64,000 nucleotides of DNA from Lepidostoma basale. Its lineage: Eukaryota; Arthropoda; Insecta; Trichoptera; Lepidostomatidae. Below, one piece after another: positions 54,297 through 64,000 of the stretch. How positions within the stretch are numbered: the first letter of the stretch is position 1; every line of letters starts with the position of its first letter. Both the position numbers and the translations under genes were made by a program. A model generated the notes under the pieces. It had not been told where the DNA came from, did no database searches, and saw nothing but the letters and a program-made list of their open reading frames with translations. Location: the NCBI GenBank assembly GCA_022606425.2, contig JAHDVF020000880.1, forward strand, positions 558,001-622,000, in the 5' to 3' direction.

Positions 54297-54475
54297 CCAA
54301 TGAAAACGTATGTTTTCTGCATAATCAAATGTTGGAAATAAATATCAAGGACTTGTGATAATGCCTTAAACAGGCGAAACAAGTTATTCACATAAAATAT
54401 AATAAAACTTCGAAAATTATTCGTATTAATAATTTAATATGGAGTTTGAAATTATTGTTCAAGAAACAATAAATA
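54297..54475. repeat. family A palindrome, partial
   Basis: Shortened left arm (AATGAAAACGTATGTTTTCT), motif GATAATGCCTTAAACAGGCG with AAACAAGTTATTCAC, right end TTGTTCAAGAAACAATAAAT. Confidence 0.75.
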
Positions 54476-54594
54476 AAAATATTATCATTTGGCAAAATTA
54501 TACACATTGATCCCACACTTGTGTGTATACGAAATATTATTTTAGTTAAAATGTAAGTATGTAAATAATTATACCAATAAAAACATTCCTCTTT

Positions 54595-54900
54595 ATGGCC
54601 ATATACAGGTGTACCTATAATAAGAACATTTCATCAAATTCAATTATTGTGACGGCTAGAAAATTACGTGAAAATTTGGATAGAAAAAATGTGAATTCAA
54701 AACCCACTATTTATCGTTTAGTGAATGATCTTGAAGAAAGGGCTTCTGCAGCAGATAAGCACAAGCCTGAGCCACAATGTACGAGAAGATCAGTTGAAAA
54801 TATTGCTGCTCTTCGAGAAAGTGTTCAAAACACTCCATCAACCTCAATTCCACACCAGGCCCAACAAATTGGACTTAAGACAACAACTTTGTGGAATTAA
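54595..54900 (+). pseudogene. N-terminal helix-turn-helix fragment of a DUF4817-type transposase
   Basis: A 101-codon frame with VTARKLRENLDRKNVNSKP, TIYRLVNDLEERASAADKH, RRSVENIAALRESVQNTPST and QAQQIGLKTTTLW. This is the layout of the DNA-binding part of insect Tc1/mariner-like transposases with DUF4817. Stops after LWN; the catalytic part is missing here. A C-terminal fragment of a similar protein lies at 63590-63995, too far to be the same copy. Confidence 0.75.
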
Positions 54901-54998
54901 TATTAAAAACAAGTCTTGAGAAAGGTTTCAATAGATAATTCGAGGTTTTAATTAAAATGTTCACAAATACGTTATTATTTTTTAAAATATTGTTTTAC

Positions 54999-55330
54999 AT
55001 TTTACAGCATTTACACAAGAATTTTATATTGATGGTATTAGAATTTATACAACTTCCAATATGAGCAGAAAATAGCTAATTTTTCTACTTATTCTTCTTC
55101 CTTAGCTGTCTCCACTGCTGGATGTAGGCCCCTTTAAACTCCATTTTTCTCTATCCTGTGCGTATCTCATCCATTTTTTTCTTCCCCCGACTGAAATTAG
55201 GTCATCAGCCCATATTTTTTGGGGTCGACTGATGCTCCTTTTTTCCTACCATGGCCAGGCTTGAACCCAAATCCTCTGGATCAGGAACCAAGTGTTCTGT
55301 CCCCTAGACCACCACCCGGTTAAATGGAAT
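54999..55330 (-). repeat. SINE family 1 (minus) interrupted by an RTE tail
   Basis: Right part: CCAGGCTTGAACCCAAATCC, GTCCCCTAGACCACCACCCG (SINE head reversed). Left part: AATATGAGCAGAAAATAGCT (SINE body). Between, 55085-55250 carries CTGTCTCCACTGCTGGATGT, the RTE 3' end reversed. Confidence 0.7.
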
Positions 55331-55548
55331 AAATGATTCCCTGATTCACAATTCGACGCAATTGATTCAACAATTTTTCATTTAAGCCTATACAAAAAAA
55401 AAAAAAATTATACCTACCCTTTCTTCACAATGGTAGAATCCTTAAACAAAAGATACCCAAAATATTATAATACATAACCCTAATACAACGTAAATTCATT
55501 TGTCTTAACATAAATGTAATATTTAAAAGAGGAAAATCAAATTTATGA

Positions 55549-55890
55549 TACGAGGCATATCCAGAAAGTAAGTGTACTGAGGCTCTCACGACCGGGTGGA
55601 TTTTATTTTCGACATGTTGGCTTCACTTCCGTGTAGCCTAACCCTTCCTCTCCGCAACGAGATCGGTTCGAGGTCAGTACGATGAGAAGTGTCGACGCGA
55701 CAACGCGTTTCGTGAAAAATGTCAATCCAATCTCCCGCCAAGTGCGAAATACGCGGCGTCATCCGTTATCTCGTTTGGAAGGGAAAACCTCCAAGTTGAG
55801 GTTTATAATGAGGTGAAAACTGCATATGGTGATAAAGCTATGAATCGTACGAGTGTGTACAAGTGGTGTCGCGAGTTTAAAAACGGTATA
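55549..55890 (+). mobile_element. mariner-type element, 5' end only
   Basis: Terminal-repeat-like ACGAGGCATATCCAGAAAGT at 55550, a leader, then SPAKCEIRGVIRYLVWKGK and, after one shift, EVKTAYGDKAMNRTSVYKWC, REFKNG: the HTH_48-type N-terminus of a mariner transposase. The rest is missing from about 55890. Confidence 0.75.
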
Positions 55891-56615
55891 TTTTCGTATA
55901 TTTTTCTAATATCTAGAAATAAGGTTAAATGTGCAATGTCATTAAAAAAATATTACCAAAAAAAGTATGATTTGGGTAAAAATTTATCTGGTTAAACCAT
56001 TTTAAGAAAATATTACAGATACTTTATAAAACTACTGACATACACAGATATATAGTTAAAATAATATCTTCTCTGGAACAGGCAAAATATTTTACTATTT
56101 CTAGTCACAGCCGCAACAGAAATTCGGTCAAGTTGTTTGCTCTATACCAATTTACATACAAAGAAGAAATGCAATAAACAAGCCATTGTATTCCACAACA
56201 CAAGTACCCCTAGGGGACAAGTGGGTCATCTGTGACTCCTTCAGTTTAGGTTTAAATTGGAGATACGAAGGTGGATGGTACTTGTTATAAATTTAAAGTG
56301 ACATAACAATATGCAAATGTATATTTTTCACTTGCAACATGCATTCTGAGCATTTCAGGGAAGTCTATTTTGATTTAAAGATTACTGCAGTGATGTTATG
56401 TGGAGTAATTTTTTTCTATTTAAGTATCTCATAAAATAATGCATTGTACAAATATTTATATTATGTTAATCAGAATAGATTAATAGAAGTAAAAATAAAT
56501 AAGAAGCAACATTCCAACTTATTGTTAATGTTTGCTTCATAATATTTACCATCTGTGAAATAGACATTTATTGATTGAAGCAAATATGGCAGGACACGAA
56601 GCGTGTAAAAGACAT
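55891..56615. other. no supported gene
   Basis: AT-rich intron sequence. Confidence 0.4.
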
Positions 56616-56930
56616 TAAATTAGTAAAATAAATGCTGTAGAAATGAGATTAATTAACTAAAAATGTGTAAAAATTAAATGCATAATTGAATAATGAATGA
56701 AGATACATACCAGGAAGGAATGTATGGCAGATGTGTGCGTTCATTATATTATAAAATTAGTAAAGAATAATATGGGTGGTTAACTCATAACTTTAAGTCA
56801 CATACGAAACAAATTAATATATAAGATGTTGTATCAAAACAGTTTTGATGAAAATAAAAGTCGGAAAAGATCGAGGAGAGTATGAACCAATTAATCAAAT
56901 TCTAAAAGGCACCTTGTTTGGAGTGGATTT
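56616..56930 (+). mobile_element. very old LINE fragment (GRPRKTW family)
   Basis: AATAAATGCTGTAGAAATGA, GGAAGGAATGTATGGCAGAT and CAAATTCTAAAAGGC recall INAVEM, RKECMAD and NQILKG of the family, heavily mutated. Confidence 0.5.
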
Positions 56931-57059
56931 CTTCAAAATTCTATTTATTTTGTGATATGTAGATTAAAATCATAATGGATTATCATTTTCCGAACAGACT
57001 GTACTCAGCTAAAACATAAATTTCTTCTATATTCATCATAACTTTGTATTGTGGATTCA

Positions 57060-57390
57060 TTGAACAGTGTTTCTTTTTTAACTTTGTACACATCACCAAC
57101 TTTATTAAAAAATAAAAATTAAAAAACAAACATGTTTCGGACAGAGAAGCCCTTCATCAGTGATATAAATGTTATAAATATATATGTATTTTTTCATGAA
57201 TGTGGTCAGTTTTGACAGATTTAAAATAATTTTAATATCTGTCAAAACAGACCACATTCATGAAAATTAAAAATATATATATTTATAAAATTAACATTAT
57301 TGATGAAGGGATTCCGAAACAAGTTTGTTTTTCAATTTTCATTTTTTTATAAAGTTGGTGTTGTGTACAAAGTTAAAAAATAAACATTCA
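57060..57390. repeat. palindromic element, family D
   Basis: Arms ACTTTGTACACATCACCAAC / GTTGGTGTTGTGTACAAAGT, AACATGTTTCGGACAGAGAA, centre GGTCAGTTTTGACAGAT / ATCTGTCAAAACAGACC. It ends 70 bp before the INAF terminal exon. Confidence 0.87.
57129..57160 (-). ncRNA. hammerhead-like motif, family D
   Basis: CUGAUGA, extra A, stem II GGGC-UUCUCU-GUCC (one G-U), GAAA, C-AU-GUU. Confidence 0.5.
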
Positions 57391-57460
57391 AAATATAAAG
57401 GATTGCCATTTGTATGTGCTTTAGTTAAATTAGTTAAGAATACATTATATGTTCTTACAG

Positions 57461-57708
57461 ATGGACACCGCCATTCTACAGTAACAACAGAAGCGGTTAC
57501 ATTTCCGTTCCAACTGGACTCCTTGAGCACCATGGACGATGACACGAGTACTGCCACAGAGAGCTTCAATGACACAGACCACACATCTACGCCTTCAATC
57601 GCTTCCACCCCGGAAGTTAGCACCCTAGAGAATAAGAAAAGTACTAGATTGCTGCTTAAAAAAATTGCTAAAAGTGTTCGTGGCGAGAAAAGTTCAAATG
57701 ATACGTAA
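57461..57708 (+). CDS. INAF gene, terminal exon
   Basis: Acceptor TTCTTACAG at 57452-57460. Read in phase 1, the exon gives 83 codons including the stop: DGHRHSTVTTEAVTFPFQLD, SLSTMDDDTSTATESFNDTD, then TPEVSTLENKKSTRLLLKKI, AKSVRGEKSSNDT and TAA. The Ser/Thr/Asp-rich stretch followed by a basic segment looks like a polar tail. Both upstream INAF exons end in phase 1, so either fits; 51492-51846 is the nearer partner. Intermediate exons cannot be ruled out. Assignment rests on phase, strand, position and coding composition, not on a recognised domain. Confidence 0.68.
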
Positions 57709-57755
57709 AAAATAATATTATGACAACAGAACAAATTGAATGCAAACATAATATA

Positions 57756-57930
57756 CAGTCGAACTCGGTTATTACGATATCTCGGATGTAATGAGGAAAC
57801 AGATATTCCACATTTTCATGTGATGAGAATTTTTGTAAGCATTTAAAAATACCTATTCTCTGATAAAACGAGTAATACTTATAACAAGCAAATTTAGTCT
57901 GTACCATCTTCTAATAACCAAGTTCAATTG
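57756..57930. mobile_element. Tc1/pogo-type MITE in the INAF 3' UTR region
   Basis: 175 bp, TA at both edges, imperfect inverted ends CAGTCGAACTCGGTTATTA / TAATAACCAAGTTCAATTG. Begins 48 nt after the INAF stop codon. Confidence 0.7.
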
Positions 57931-58529
57931 TAAATTTATAGTTTCGTATAAATTTATACTTTTCCTAAACAGAACTAAATATATTTGTTACCAAATGAAC
58001 AGTGCAGTGATATTGTAAAAATATGTTTAACTAATATTAAAATATAATGGCATTTTATATTTTGTATCCAATAAGGTATTTAAATAAATTGAAATCCTTT
58101 GATAGAATTATGATTTCTGTTATACCAAAACTTGATCTTACAAAATTATTAGGACACACCTCCAAGGTTTCAATTATGAAATGTCTACAAGTTTGTTACT
58201 ACATCATAAATATTTTAATTTAGAGATTTGATGTCCATTTACATCACATAGTAAATAAAATAATGACATTATAAAGAGGAGAACAGTCCAGAATTTAGAA
58301 ACAATAATAAGGGATTTTTGTGTTTTTAATATGTTGAAATTACACTAACTTAACGTTAATTTTGTCTATTGCAGTTCTCAAAAAATTCATAATTGATACA
58401 AGTCGACTTGTACATATACACATTCATAGCAGACCTCCATGTTCTTTGATTAAATTTAAGTGAGAAAAAGTATTAAAAAAATTCATACATAAGCATGATT
58501 GGAGTTTTATAGTATCTTATTCAATATTA
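57931..58529. other. AT-rich interval between convergent genes
   Basis: Probable INAF 3' UTR and beyond. AATAAA at 58083 is a possible poly(A) signal. No gene seen. Confidence 0.4.
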
Positions 58530-58800
58530 AAGGGTTACTTACTTCCTATGGCCATAACTCTTGAAGAGTTTTAGCCTCCTTGATGATTTTCCTCCAAGCT
58601 CCTTGATCCTGCGCCTTTCGCTCCCAGTTGTCCAACTCACCTAACCTAGCCAGATCAGCCAGAACATTATCCATTAGGCATTGTCTAGGCCTTCCAAGAG
58701 GTCTTATTCTGATTGGCCTAGATGCGTACAGGGTCTTAATTGCTATGGTCTCTGGCTTGGTATACACACCCAATCCATGTTAGGCGACCGGCCATATTAA
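58530..58800 (-). mobile_element. LINE C-terminal fragment
   Basis: Minus: TKPETIAIKTLYASRPI, RPLGRPRQCLMDNVLADLAR, QDQGAWRKIIKEAKTLQELW P. A GRPRQ...WR..V.EAKTL tail typical of another non-LTR family. Confidence 0.75.
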
Positions 58801-59028
58801 AGAGTTAATCATATTTAAAAAAAAACATGTAATTTTGATTGTTGTAATCTTATTTTGCAGCATGTAAAATATAATAATCAAATACTAGGAGAAAATATGA
58901 ATAAAAAGTTACTAATTAATTATTATTAACTTAGACACTACTTACAGGTGTTTAAAATAAACCATGGAACCTAATATAACCTGTCATAATATTATTATCT
59001 CGATTCTTATAATATTAATTATAAGAAT

Positions 59029-59153
59029 CTGAATGACATGTTTCACCTGTCTAAGGCACCATCAAATGCTAACTCCTAGAAAACAGATTTTTAAATTCGT
59101 ATTGATATTTAATATGGAGTTTTACATCATTGTTCAAGAAACAGTAAATATTT
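59029..59153 (+). repeat. family A palindrome, partial
   Basis: GAATGACATGTTTCACCTGT, CTCCTAGAAAACAGA, TTTACATCATTGTTCAAGAA. Most of one arm is deleted. Confidence 0.7.
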
Positions 59154-59274
59154 AGATTTTTATATGTATATGGAATGTTCAACTGTATTTTGTTATTTTA
59201 TTTTTGTGTTTAAAACAGTTTTTTTAACCAAATTACTGTGTACAAATTGTTTCAACCATAGATAATTTTCATGA

Positions 59275-59340
59275 CATGTAATAGGTACCTGATCTATTGC
59301 CATTTTATTGTCACACGAATACACTAGACCAAAGACATTG
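59275..59340 (-). repeat. SINE family 2 fragment
   Basis: GATCTATTGCCATTTTATTG and TCACACGAATACACTAGACC, CAAAGACA is the SINE body reversed. Confidence 0.65.
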
Positions 59341-59732
59341 AAAGATTTTTTTTCTCTCAGTTATAATTAAGTGTATTGTGTTATTGCATTATAATTTATT
59401 ACTTGCTCATGAGTAACTTAGTTTTTAATTTAATGTGGAGTGTAAGAAACGCATCATCATCAAATTGATTAGAATGAAACAAAAACGGATGCCAAATTAT
59501 TTACCAGTCTGAGAATACTCCAAAAGATCAAGACTTAAAGTTTACAAATTATTATTCTTTAAAAATGAATGTTGAATCCCTGACATTTGAATATTGTTAA
59601 TTATTATTATTAAATTTAAATCAGAATCATGGAAAAAGATTATATAAAAATATAAAATAAAAGAAAGTTGAACAATTATAATGTTGTTTTATTGTTATAT
59701 AAAAATAAATTATACATATATTTATAGCTGTT

Positions 59733-59897
59733 TTATTCGCCTGTCATAAACATGTGCACATTCCTGTCCGACTGACACATCTTGGCCGTTCTCTCAGAGC
59801 CGATAACTGCAGACAACTGTTGTAAATCATATTTTGTATACAGAACTGTAACAGTCATATTGCTTTCGCTGCCGCCGTATTTATTTTGGTTGGCTTC
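59733..59897 (-). CDS. UTP25: UTP25 terminal exon
   Basis: EANQNKYGGSESNMTVTVLY, TKYDLQQLSAVIGSERTAKM, CQSDRNVHMFMTGE then TAA. Acceptor TTATTGACAG. Confidence 0.9.
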   Translation of the reverse strand, partial: EANQNKYGGSESNMTVTVLYTKYDLQQLSAVIGSERTAKMCQSDRNVHMFMTGE

Positions 59898-62800
59898 CTG
59901 TCAATAAAAGAAACATAAGTTATAACATGTAGACAGAAAAATGGTCTGATGCACATAGAAAGAAAATATTTTGTATTTATTCATGATTGAGGTAAACAAA
60001 ATGAAATTAATATTATGTATAGTAGCAAAATTTACAAATATACATAAATAAAAAAAATATATAGAAATGAAATAACCAAACATGAATATGCATTTCATAA
60101 TGGAAGTTCTTTTCTTCTACACTTATAAGATATTTCCATTACAGAGCTGATATAATTTAATAAAAATACTAAATATTAATAAATAAAAAAGTAATTAATA
60201 CGAATGAAAACGCCTGTTTTCTAGAAGTTTTAATAATGTGTCTCTTATAAATATAGAAGTAGTAAGAGTAAGACAGTTCAATATTATTTACTCTTTACAC
60301 TTACATATGTGACAATATGACACGCTGGTTTTAGTTTGATTGCATTGGTGATTTATCTCAGATATTTTATAAAATATTTATTTTGTACCCAGGGTGTATC
60401 CTTGACCAGTTGAATATCAGGGCAAGACTATCCAGGGTGCACTATCTGAGTGTTAAATTATTTAACAGAAAGTCCAGGACAACCTTGAAAAGGTCATAAT
60501 AATGGAAAAATAGAGGGAAAACGATTGCAAGGACGACCGCTGGTTCGATCAAATCAGGGCAGTGATTGTCCTCTCAGCGGCTGCAGTTTGGGGACTGATT
60601 GGTGACAGGAGTGCATGGTAAGCCATGGTGGATAGTTTATAGGATAGACAAGACCCTTAGCCATGAAGAATGTGAAATAATTCATTTGTAATATTATCAG
60701 TAGAAGGTACATGGCGAGAAATACTACTATTAGGGCCAGGACAGGATTGTGTTGAAAGAGTGGCAGCGCTTAAATGGCGCTGGGCAGGCCATATTGCAGC
60801 TCTGATGATAGATGGACAAAGCGCCTCTTTTGCTGGTGTCATAAAACTGTTACCCGAAATTCAGGACGTCCTCAACTTCCGTAGAGGGGCGACATTAAAG
60901 AGACCGCCGGTACAACATGGATGGGTGTTGCCCAGGATACACAGACAAGGAAGCAGATTGAGGAGGCCTAAGTCCAGGAGTGGATGATTAAAGTTATAAG
61001 AAGCAATGTGTACTAACTACACACCATCAGTAAGAGAAGGTTAGATATAATAACGGGCAATTGAACTTACTTGCATGAGGTTACAGACTTCAGAATAAAA
61101 ATGAGGGAACACGGGTGGTTGATAGAAGATAATATGCCGGATGCCTTTGATGCGCATCCGTCTAAAGAAATGAAATCTCTCAGAATAAAGCAAAAAGTGT
61201 CCTTCTGTGTGGAAAAACATATCTCTGGCACGTGCAATTTTTGCATCCTGCAACAAAACAATATTTTATATTAATAAATATTGAAAACACAAATTTTAAA
61301 CAGATTACCAAATATAAATTTTTAATCACATAATTTTGACCAATTGCCAGCCGGTTTCAACTCAAAGAGTATCATTAAAATAAATTGTACTCAACAATAT
61401 TAAGTTAGGATAGCACAATGTTGAAGCAATGTACTCGTATGTGTAAATCATCTAAGTATATAAATAAAAGGTAATGTGTGTGTGGCCTATAGATTTAAAA
61501 ACTACTGGTCAGATTTCCCTCAATAGTTCGTAGTTTGTTCTTATTACTGCCGGAGTGGTTTGAATGAAAATCAAAAATAAAAACATTGGTAAACAAAAAA
61601 GTGGCAGAATGTATCATGAAGCTTAATTATTTAAATTTCATTCAAGAGTATTGAATGAAACATTGAGTTCAAATAATATTTATGTATCAATAGTTACATA
61701 GACAATATCATCCGTATAATGAAAAAAAAATCATCAAATCAAATCCTGGGGGGTTCAAGTCACTTGCGACAATGTTCTGTCAGTACCAAAAATAACTTAA
61801 TTGACTTAGATTATTTAGCAAGATGATACAGGACAAGAAATACTATACACAGAAATCACTAGCTCAAAACAGCTTTTGTTTTACTTCATATATTTTTCCA
61901 GTATATGGACAATATTTCAGACGGGTTCGATTCTCGGCAATGGCAGTGTGATTGTCACACTGTCTTTGGTCTGGTGTAGAATTCACGTGACAAAAAAATG
62001 GCAAGAGATTAGGTACCTATTAAATGTCACCAGAATCAATAGAATAGCTAAAATAAATTGTATACAGTAACTGGGTTCAAACAACCTGTTGTATACAAGG
62101 AGAAAAAAATAATTTTTGTGTAGCTATTTTAATTATTTTGTTTTATGCAATCATAATATCTAGTCTAAAAAGGGTTAGAAAATCCCTTCCTCGGAACCAA
62201 CTTGCTCATCACATACTATGGAAGAAGGAATGACCCGATGCCACTCGCCACCCACTCACAAAATAATATTATGTGCCTTTTAAAACAATTTTACTTACCT
62301 ACATTGTCAAGATATTCCATTATGTCATTGGATATAAAAAATAAAATAAAACTTCTTAATCATATTTTTCTTGAAATCTCGCCTGAATTGAGGATTTTTT
62401 TATTAATAAAAATTACCAAATCAAGGCCTCTAGAATTTTTTATTGTTTCTTGAATAAAGATGTAAAACTCCATATTAAATAATTAATACAAATGAAATTA
62501 TATGTTTTCTTTCACCTTGCTTAGGCATTATCAAATGTATGATTAACAAAGTAGACGTTGAACGATCGAAGTGTGCGCGGGAGATGCCTTTTGGTGGCGA
62601 TGAGGTTCGCAACCCATCACACCGCGTCTCTCGCGATGGCGAAAAGAGAAGGATGGAGTGCCGCATCGATTAAAGTGTGGCAGTCCATTCTTTCTGCCTA
62701 CCCTTTCGGGGAGACGGCGTGATGGTTAGTTAGTTAGTTAGTTTTAATATCTAGTTACTGAATTGATAATCGCAGGGGTAGCTGTGGGATCTCCACTTTC

Positions 62801-63363
62801 CTGTGGCAGTCAGTTCTTTCTGCCTACCCCTTCGGGAGACACTGTGATGGTTAGTTAGTTACATACAAAGTAATGTTTTAATATTACTGGAAACATAATA
62901 AAAAATATATTAAGTACATACCTTGGAATATTCACAAACTTGTACAAAATTGATATCTTCTTTTTTGAAAAAGTTTCTTATTCTTACAAAATCAAAATAG
63001 CTCGGCACATAAATCATTGTGTGTGCCATTATACCATCTTTATATTGTGGTAATATTTCTTTCGCAAAGTATTCAAACCGAGATTCTATAGCAGCGAGGG
63101 GGTCCTTTGCTTCTATTCTGGAAATGAAAAGTCAAATATTCATTATTCTTATACTCTTCAGTTGCAATTCGATGGTAATATTTGATAATATTTGAAAAAT
63201 GTGTTACCTTCTAAAGACTTGTGGCACTTGGACAGCCACTTGTCTAATGCTGCCCGATTCAATAGGATTGTGTATTCTTACTTTTCCCGAATAATTAAAA
63301 CATTTCTTATTGAAAAGAGAATTAATTTCTGGTAAAGATACAGAAGAAAACACAAGAGTTTGC
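59733..63363 (-). CDS. UTP25: UTP25/DEF (U3 snoRNA-associated protein 25), C-terminal four exons, partial
   Basis: Nucleolar small-subunit-processome protein needed for 18S rRNA maturation, a helicase-like fold that lacks helicase activity. Exons: 63363-63208, 63117-62922, 61247-61071, 59897-59733. Phases agree (2, 0, 0) and stop is TAA. Family landmarks: RQTLVFSSVSLPEINSLFNK, AHTMIYVPSYFDFVRIRNFF, GHFLLYSERFHFFRRMRIKG, IRHIIFYQPPVFPHFYSEVC, MTVTVLYTKYDLQQLSAVIG and a terminal MFMTGE. The N-terminal half lies right of the window. Poly(A) signal AATAAA on the minus strand at 59693-59688, 40 nt past the stop. It converges on the INAF gene. The introns hold LINE, SINE and transposase fragments, but the exons are clean. 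Confidence 0.9.
60185..60235 (+). repeat. family A palindrome, left-arm scrap
   Basis: AATTAATACGAATGAAAACG then CCTGTTTTCTAGAAGTTTTA. Confidence 0.65.
60420..61040 (+). mobile_element. two adjacent LINE C-terminal fragments
   Basis: 60480-60650: EGKRLQGRPLVRSNQ-like coding with GGACGACCGCTGGTTCGATC. 60750-61040: ERVAALKWRWAGHIAA, then TWMGVAQDTQTRKQIEEA and VQEWMIKVIRSN, an RTE-like ORF end with one stop. They lie in the last UTP25 intron, antisense to the gene. Confidence 0.68.
61071..61247 (-). CDS. UTP25: UTP25 exon
   Basis: 59 codons from DAKIARARDMFFHTEGHFLL to SEVCNLMQ. Acceptor TTTGTTGCAG, donor CAA|GTAAGT. Confidence 0.92.
61465..61620 (+). repeat. possible Helitron-like fragment
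   Basis: TAAATAAAAGGTAATGTGTG followed by AAAACTACTGGTCAGATTT has the look of a common insect Helitron 5' region. The ends were not found. Confidence 0.3.
61918..62115 (+). repeat. tRNA-derived SINE, family 2, 5' truncated
   Basis: GGGTTCGATTCTCGGCAATG, GTCACACTGTCTTTGGTCTG, tail ACTGGGTTCAAACAACCTGT. Matches 49205-49390. Confidence 0.85.
62435..62545 (-). repeat. family A palindrome, single arm
   Basis: TTTATTGTTTCTTGAATAAA, AACTCCATATTAAATAATTA, AGGCATTATCAAATG. Confidence 0.72.
62553..62745 (+). mobile_element. short LINE-tail-sharing element, 5' truncated
   Basis: CGATCGAAGTGTGCGCGGGA, GAGGTTCGCAACCCATCACA, CTTTCGGGGAGACGGCGTGA, (GTTA)n. A second short LINE-type tail follows at 62790-62865 (CTACCCCTTCGGGAGACACT). 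Confidence 0.82.
62922..63117 (-). CDS. UTP25: UTP25 exon
   Basis: IEAKDPLAAIESRFEYFAKE, ILPQYKDGIMAHTMIYVPSY, FDFVRIRNFFKKEDINFVQV, CEYSK. Donor AAG|GTATGT, phase 0. Confidence 0.92.
63208..63363 (-). CDS. UTP25: UTP25 exon (most upstream in window)
   Basis: RQTLVFSSVSLPEIN, KKCFNYSGKVRIHNPIESGS, IRQVAVQVPQVFRR. Acceptor TTTCAG, donor AAG|GTAACA, phase 2. Confidence 0.88.
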
Positions 63364-63589
63364 CTGAAACAAAAGGATATTTTTTAATAAAACAACATAG
63401 TCCAACAACTCCTAAGAACATTTTAATATGGATTATGAAGAAACTTTAAATGCTAAGTTAGAGGCTACGCTTATGTACTAAATATGTCAATTAATGTGGC
63501 GGGAAATGCACAACGTGGCCATTGCTATGGTATAGTGTGTTGGTTAGCTAGGATATGTCACCTAGATGTTAAATATTATAATACAAGGT

Positions 63590-63995
63590 GTCTAAAACCA
63601 AAGTTTATGTTGGAATTCAGAGCATTATGTGGAGATGATAGACGATTTCTTGGTGCATGAATTGCAAAAAAATTCCTGGCTATAACCAAAGAACATGGTT
63701 CTACCAATACGTCTCTGCCACGAGTTTGTGAAATTTTCCCTGGCAAATTGATCTGCAAAAGAGGTGACATAAATGGTCTCCACGCAGTCCTGATTTAACC
63801 CCTTTGGAATTTTTCCTGTGGGGTTATCTCAAATCTAAAGTTGACACCAATAAACTGACGTCCCTTGTGTATATGAAAGAAAATATTCATCACGAAATGG
63901 CAGCTGTCACGGAGTCTACCTGCCAAGCCGTCATAATAAATTTTACTGTTTGTCATTTGTCGAACCGAAAAGTATCAGTTCACGGCACTCATTAG
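63590..63995 (+). pseudogene. C-terminal fragment of a DUF4817-type transposase
   Basis: FPGKLI, RGDI, then after a shift WSPRSPDLTPLEFFLWGYLK, SKVDTNKLTSLVYMKENIHH, EMAAVTESTCQAVI. The SPDLTPLEFFLWGYL block is the region of the last catalytic aspartate in Tc1/mariner-like transposases; the sequence LTPLE has glutamate after leucine where relatives usually have Asp or Cys-Asp. Truncated by the window edge or soon before it. It lies within a UTP25 intron. Confidence 0.8.
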
Positions 63996-64000
63996 AGTGC

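Noticed and set aside
1..64000. CRISPR array or prokaryotic operon
   Set aside because: Repeats are dispersed eukaryotic transposons; genes have introns with GT-AG borders.
1..64000. LTR retrotransposon or endogenous virus
   Set aside because: No paired long terminal repeats, gag, integrase or envelope-like coding was recognised.

Overview
The window is AT-rich, intron-rich eukaryotic DNA packed with transposon remnants. The gene families (an insect-type luciferase-like acyl-CoA synthetase, INAF-motif membrane proteins, UTP25) and the repeats (LINE tails resembling those common in moths and butterflies, a cecropia-type mariner, tRNA-derived SINEs) point to an insect, probably a lepidopteran. 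The order is an inference; insect is near certain. No LTR retrotransposon, CRISPR, bacterial operon or true tRNA/rRNA gene was seen.

Host genes. (1) A complete acyl-CoA synthetase (4CL/firefly-luciferase superfamily) lies on the minus strand as seven coding exons between 24879 and 9049. The splice phases all fit and give 544 aa ending in SKF, a possible peroxisomal signal. (2) Exon 1 of a close paralogue lies 6.3 kb downstream at 2751-2623 (minus); the rest runs off the left edge, so this is a tandem gene cluster. (3) Two plus-strand first exons with an INAF motif (TRP-channel-accessory type transmembrane helix) start at 32153 and 51492. Both end in phase 1, and a phase-1 terminal exon sits at 57461-57708. 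(4) The C-terminal four exons of UTP25/DEF (U3 snoRNP, rRNA processing) lie on the minus strand, 63363-59733; the N-terminus is beyond the right edge.

Everything else is mobile DNA: dozens of 5'-truncated LINE ends from several families; two SINE families; a short element sharing a LINE 3' tail; an almost full-length mariner with intact ends but two frameshifts (30076-31361); a piggyBac deletion derivative keeping the C-terminal cysteine domain (44416-45032); hAT, PIF/Harbinger and pogo-like MITEs with clear target-site duplications; fragments of DUF4817-type transposases; and a probable Helitron end.

The most striking signal is a set of high-copy palindromic elements (about 200-600 bp). Their arms carry a hammerhead-ribozyme-like motif: CUGANGA, one extra A or U, a variable hairpin, GAAAC, a 2-4 nt loop, GUC/GUU. 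Stem II differs between families but stays complementary, and one family has a perfect 6-bp stem I. These look like the minimal hammerheads known from Penelope-like elements, here on short non-autonomous foldback units. One copy begins about 30 nt after the synthetase stop codon and others flank INAF exons.
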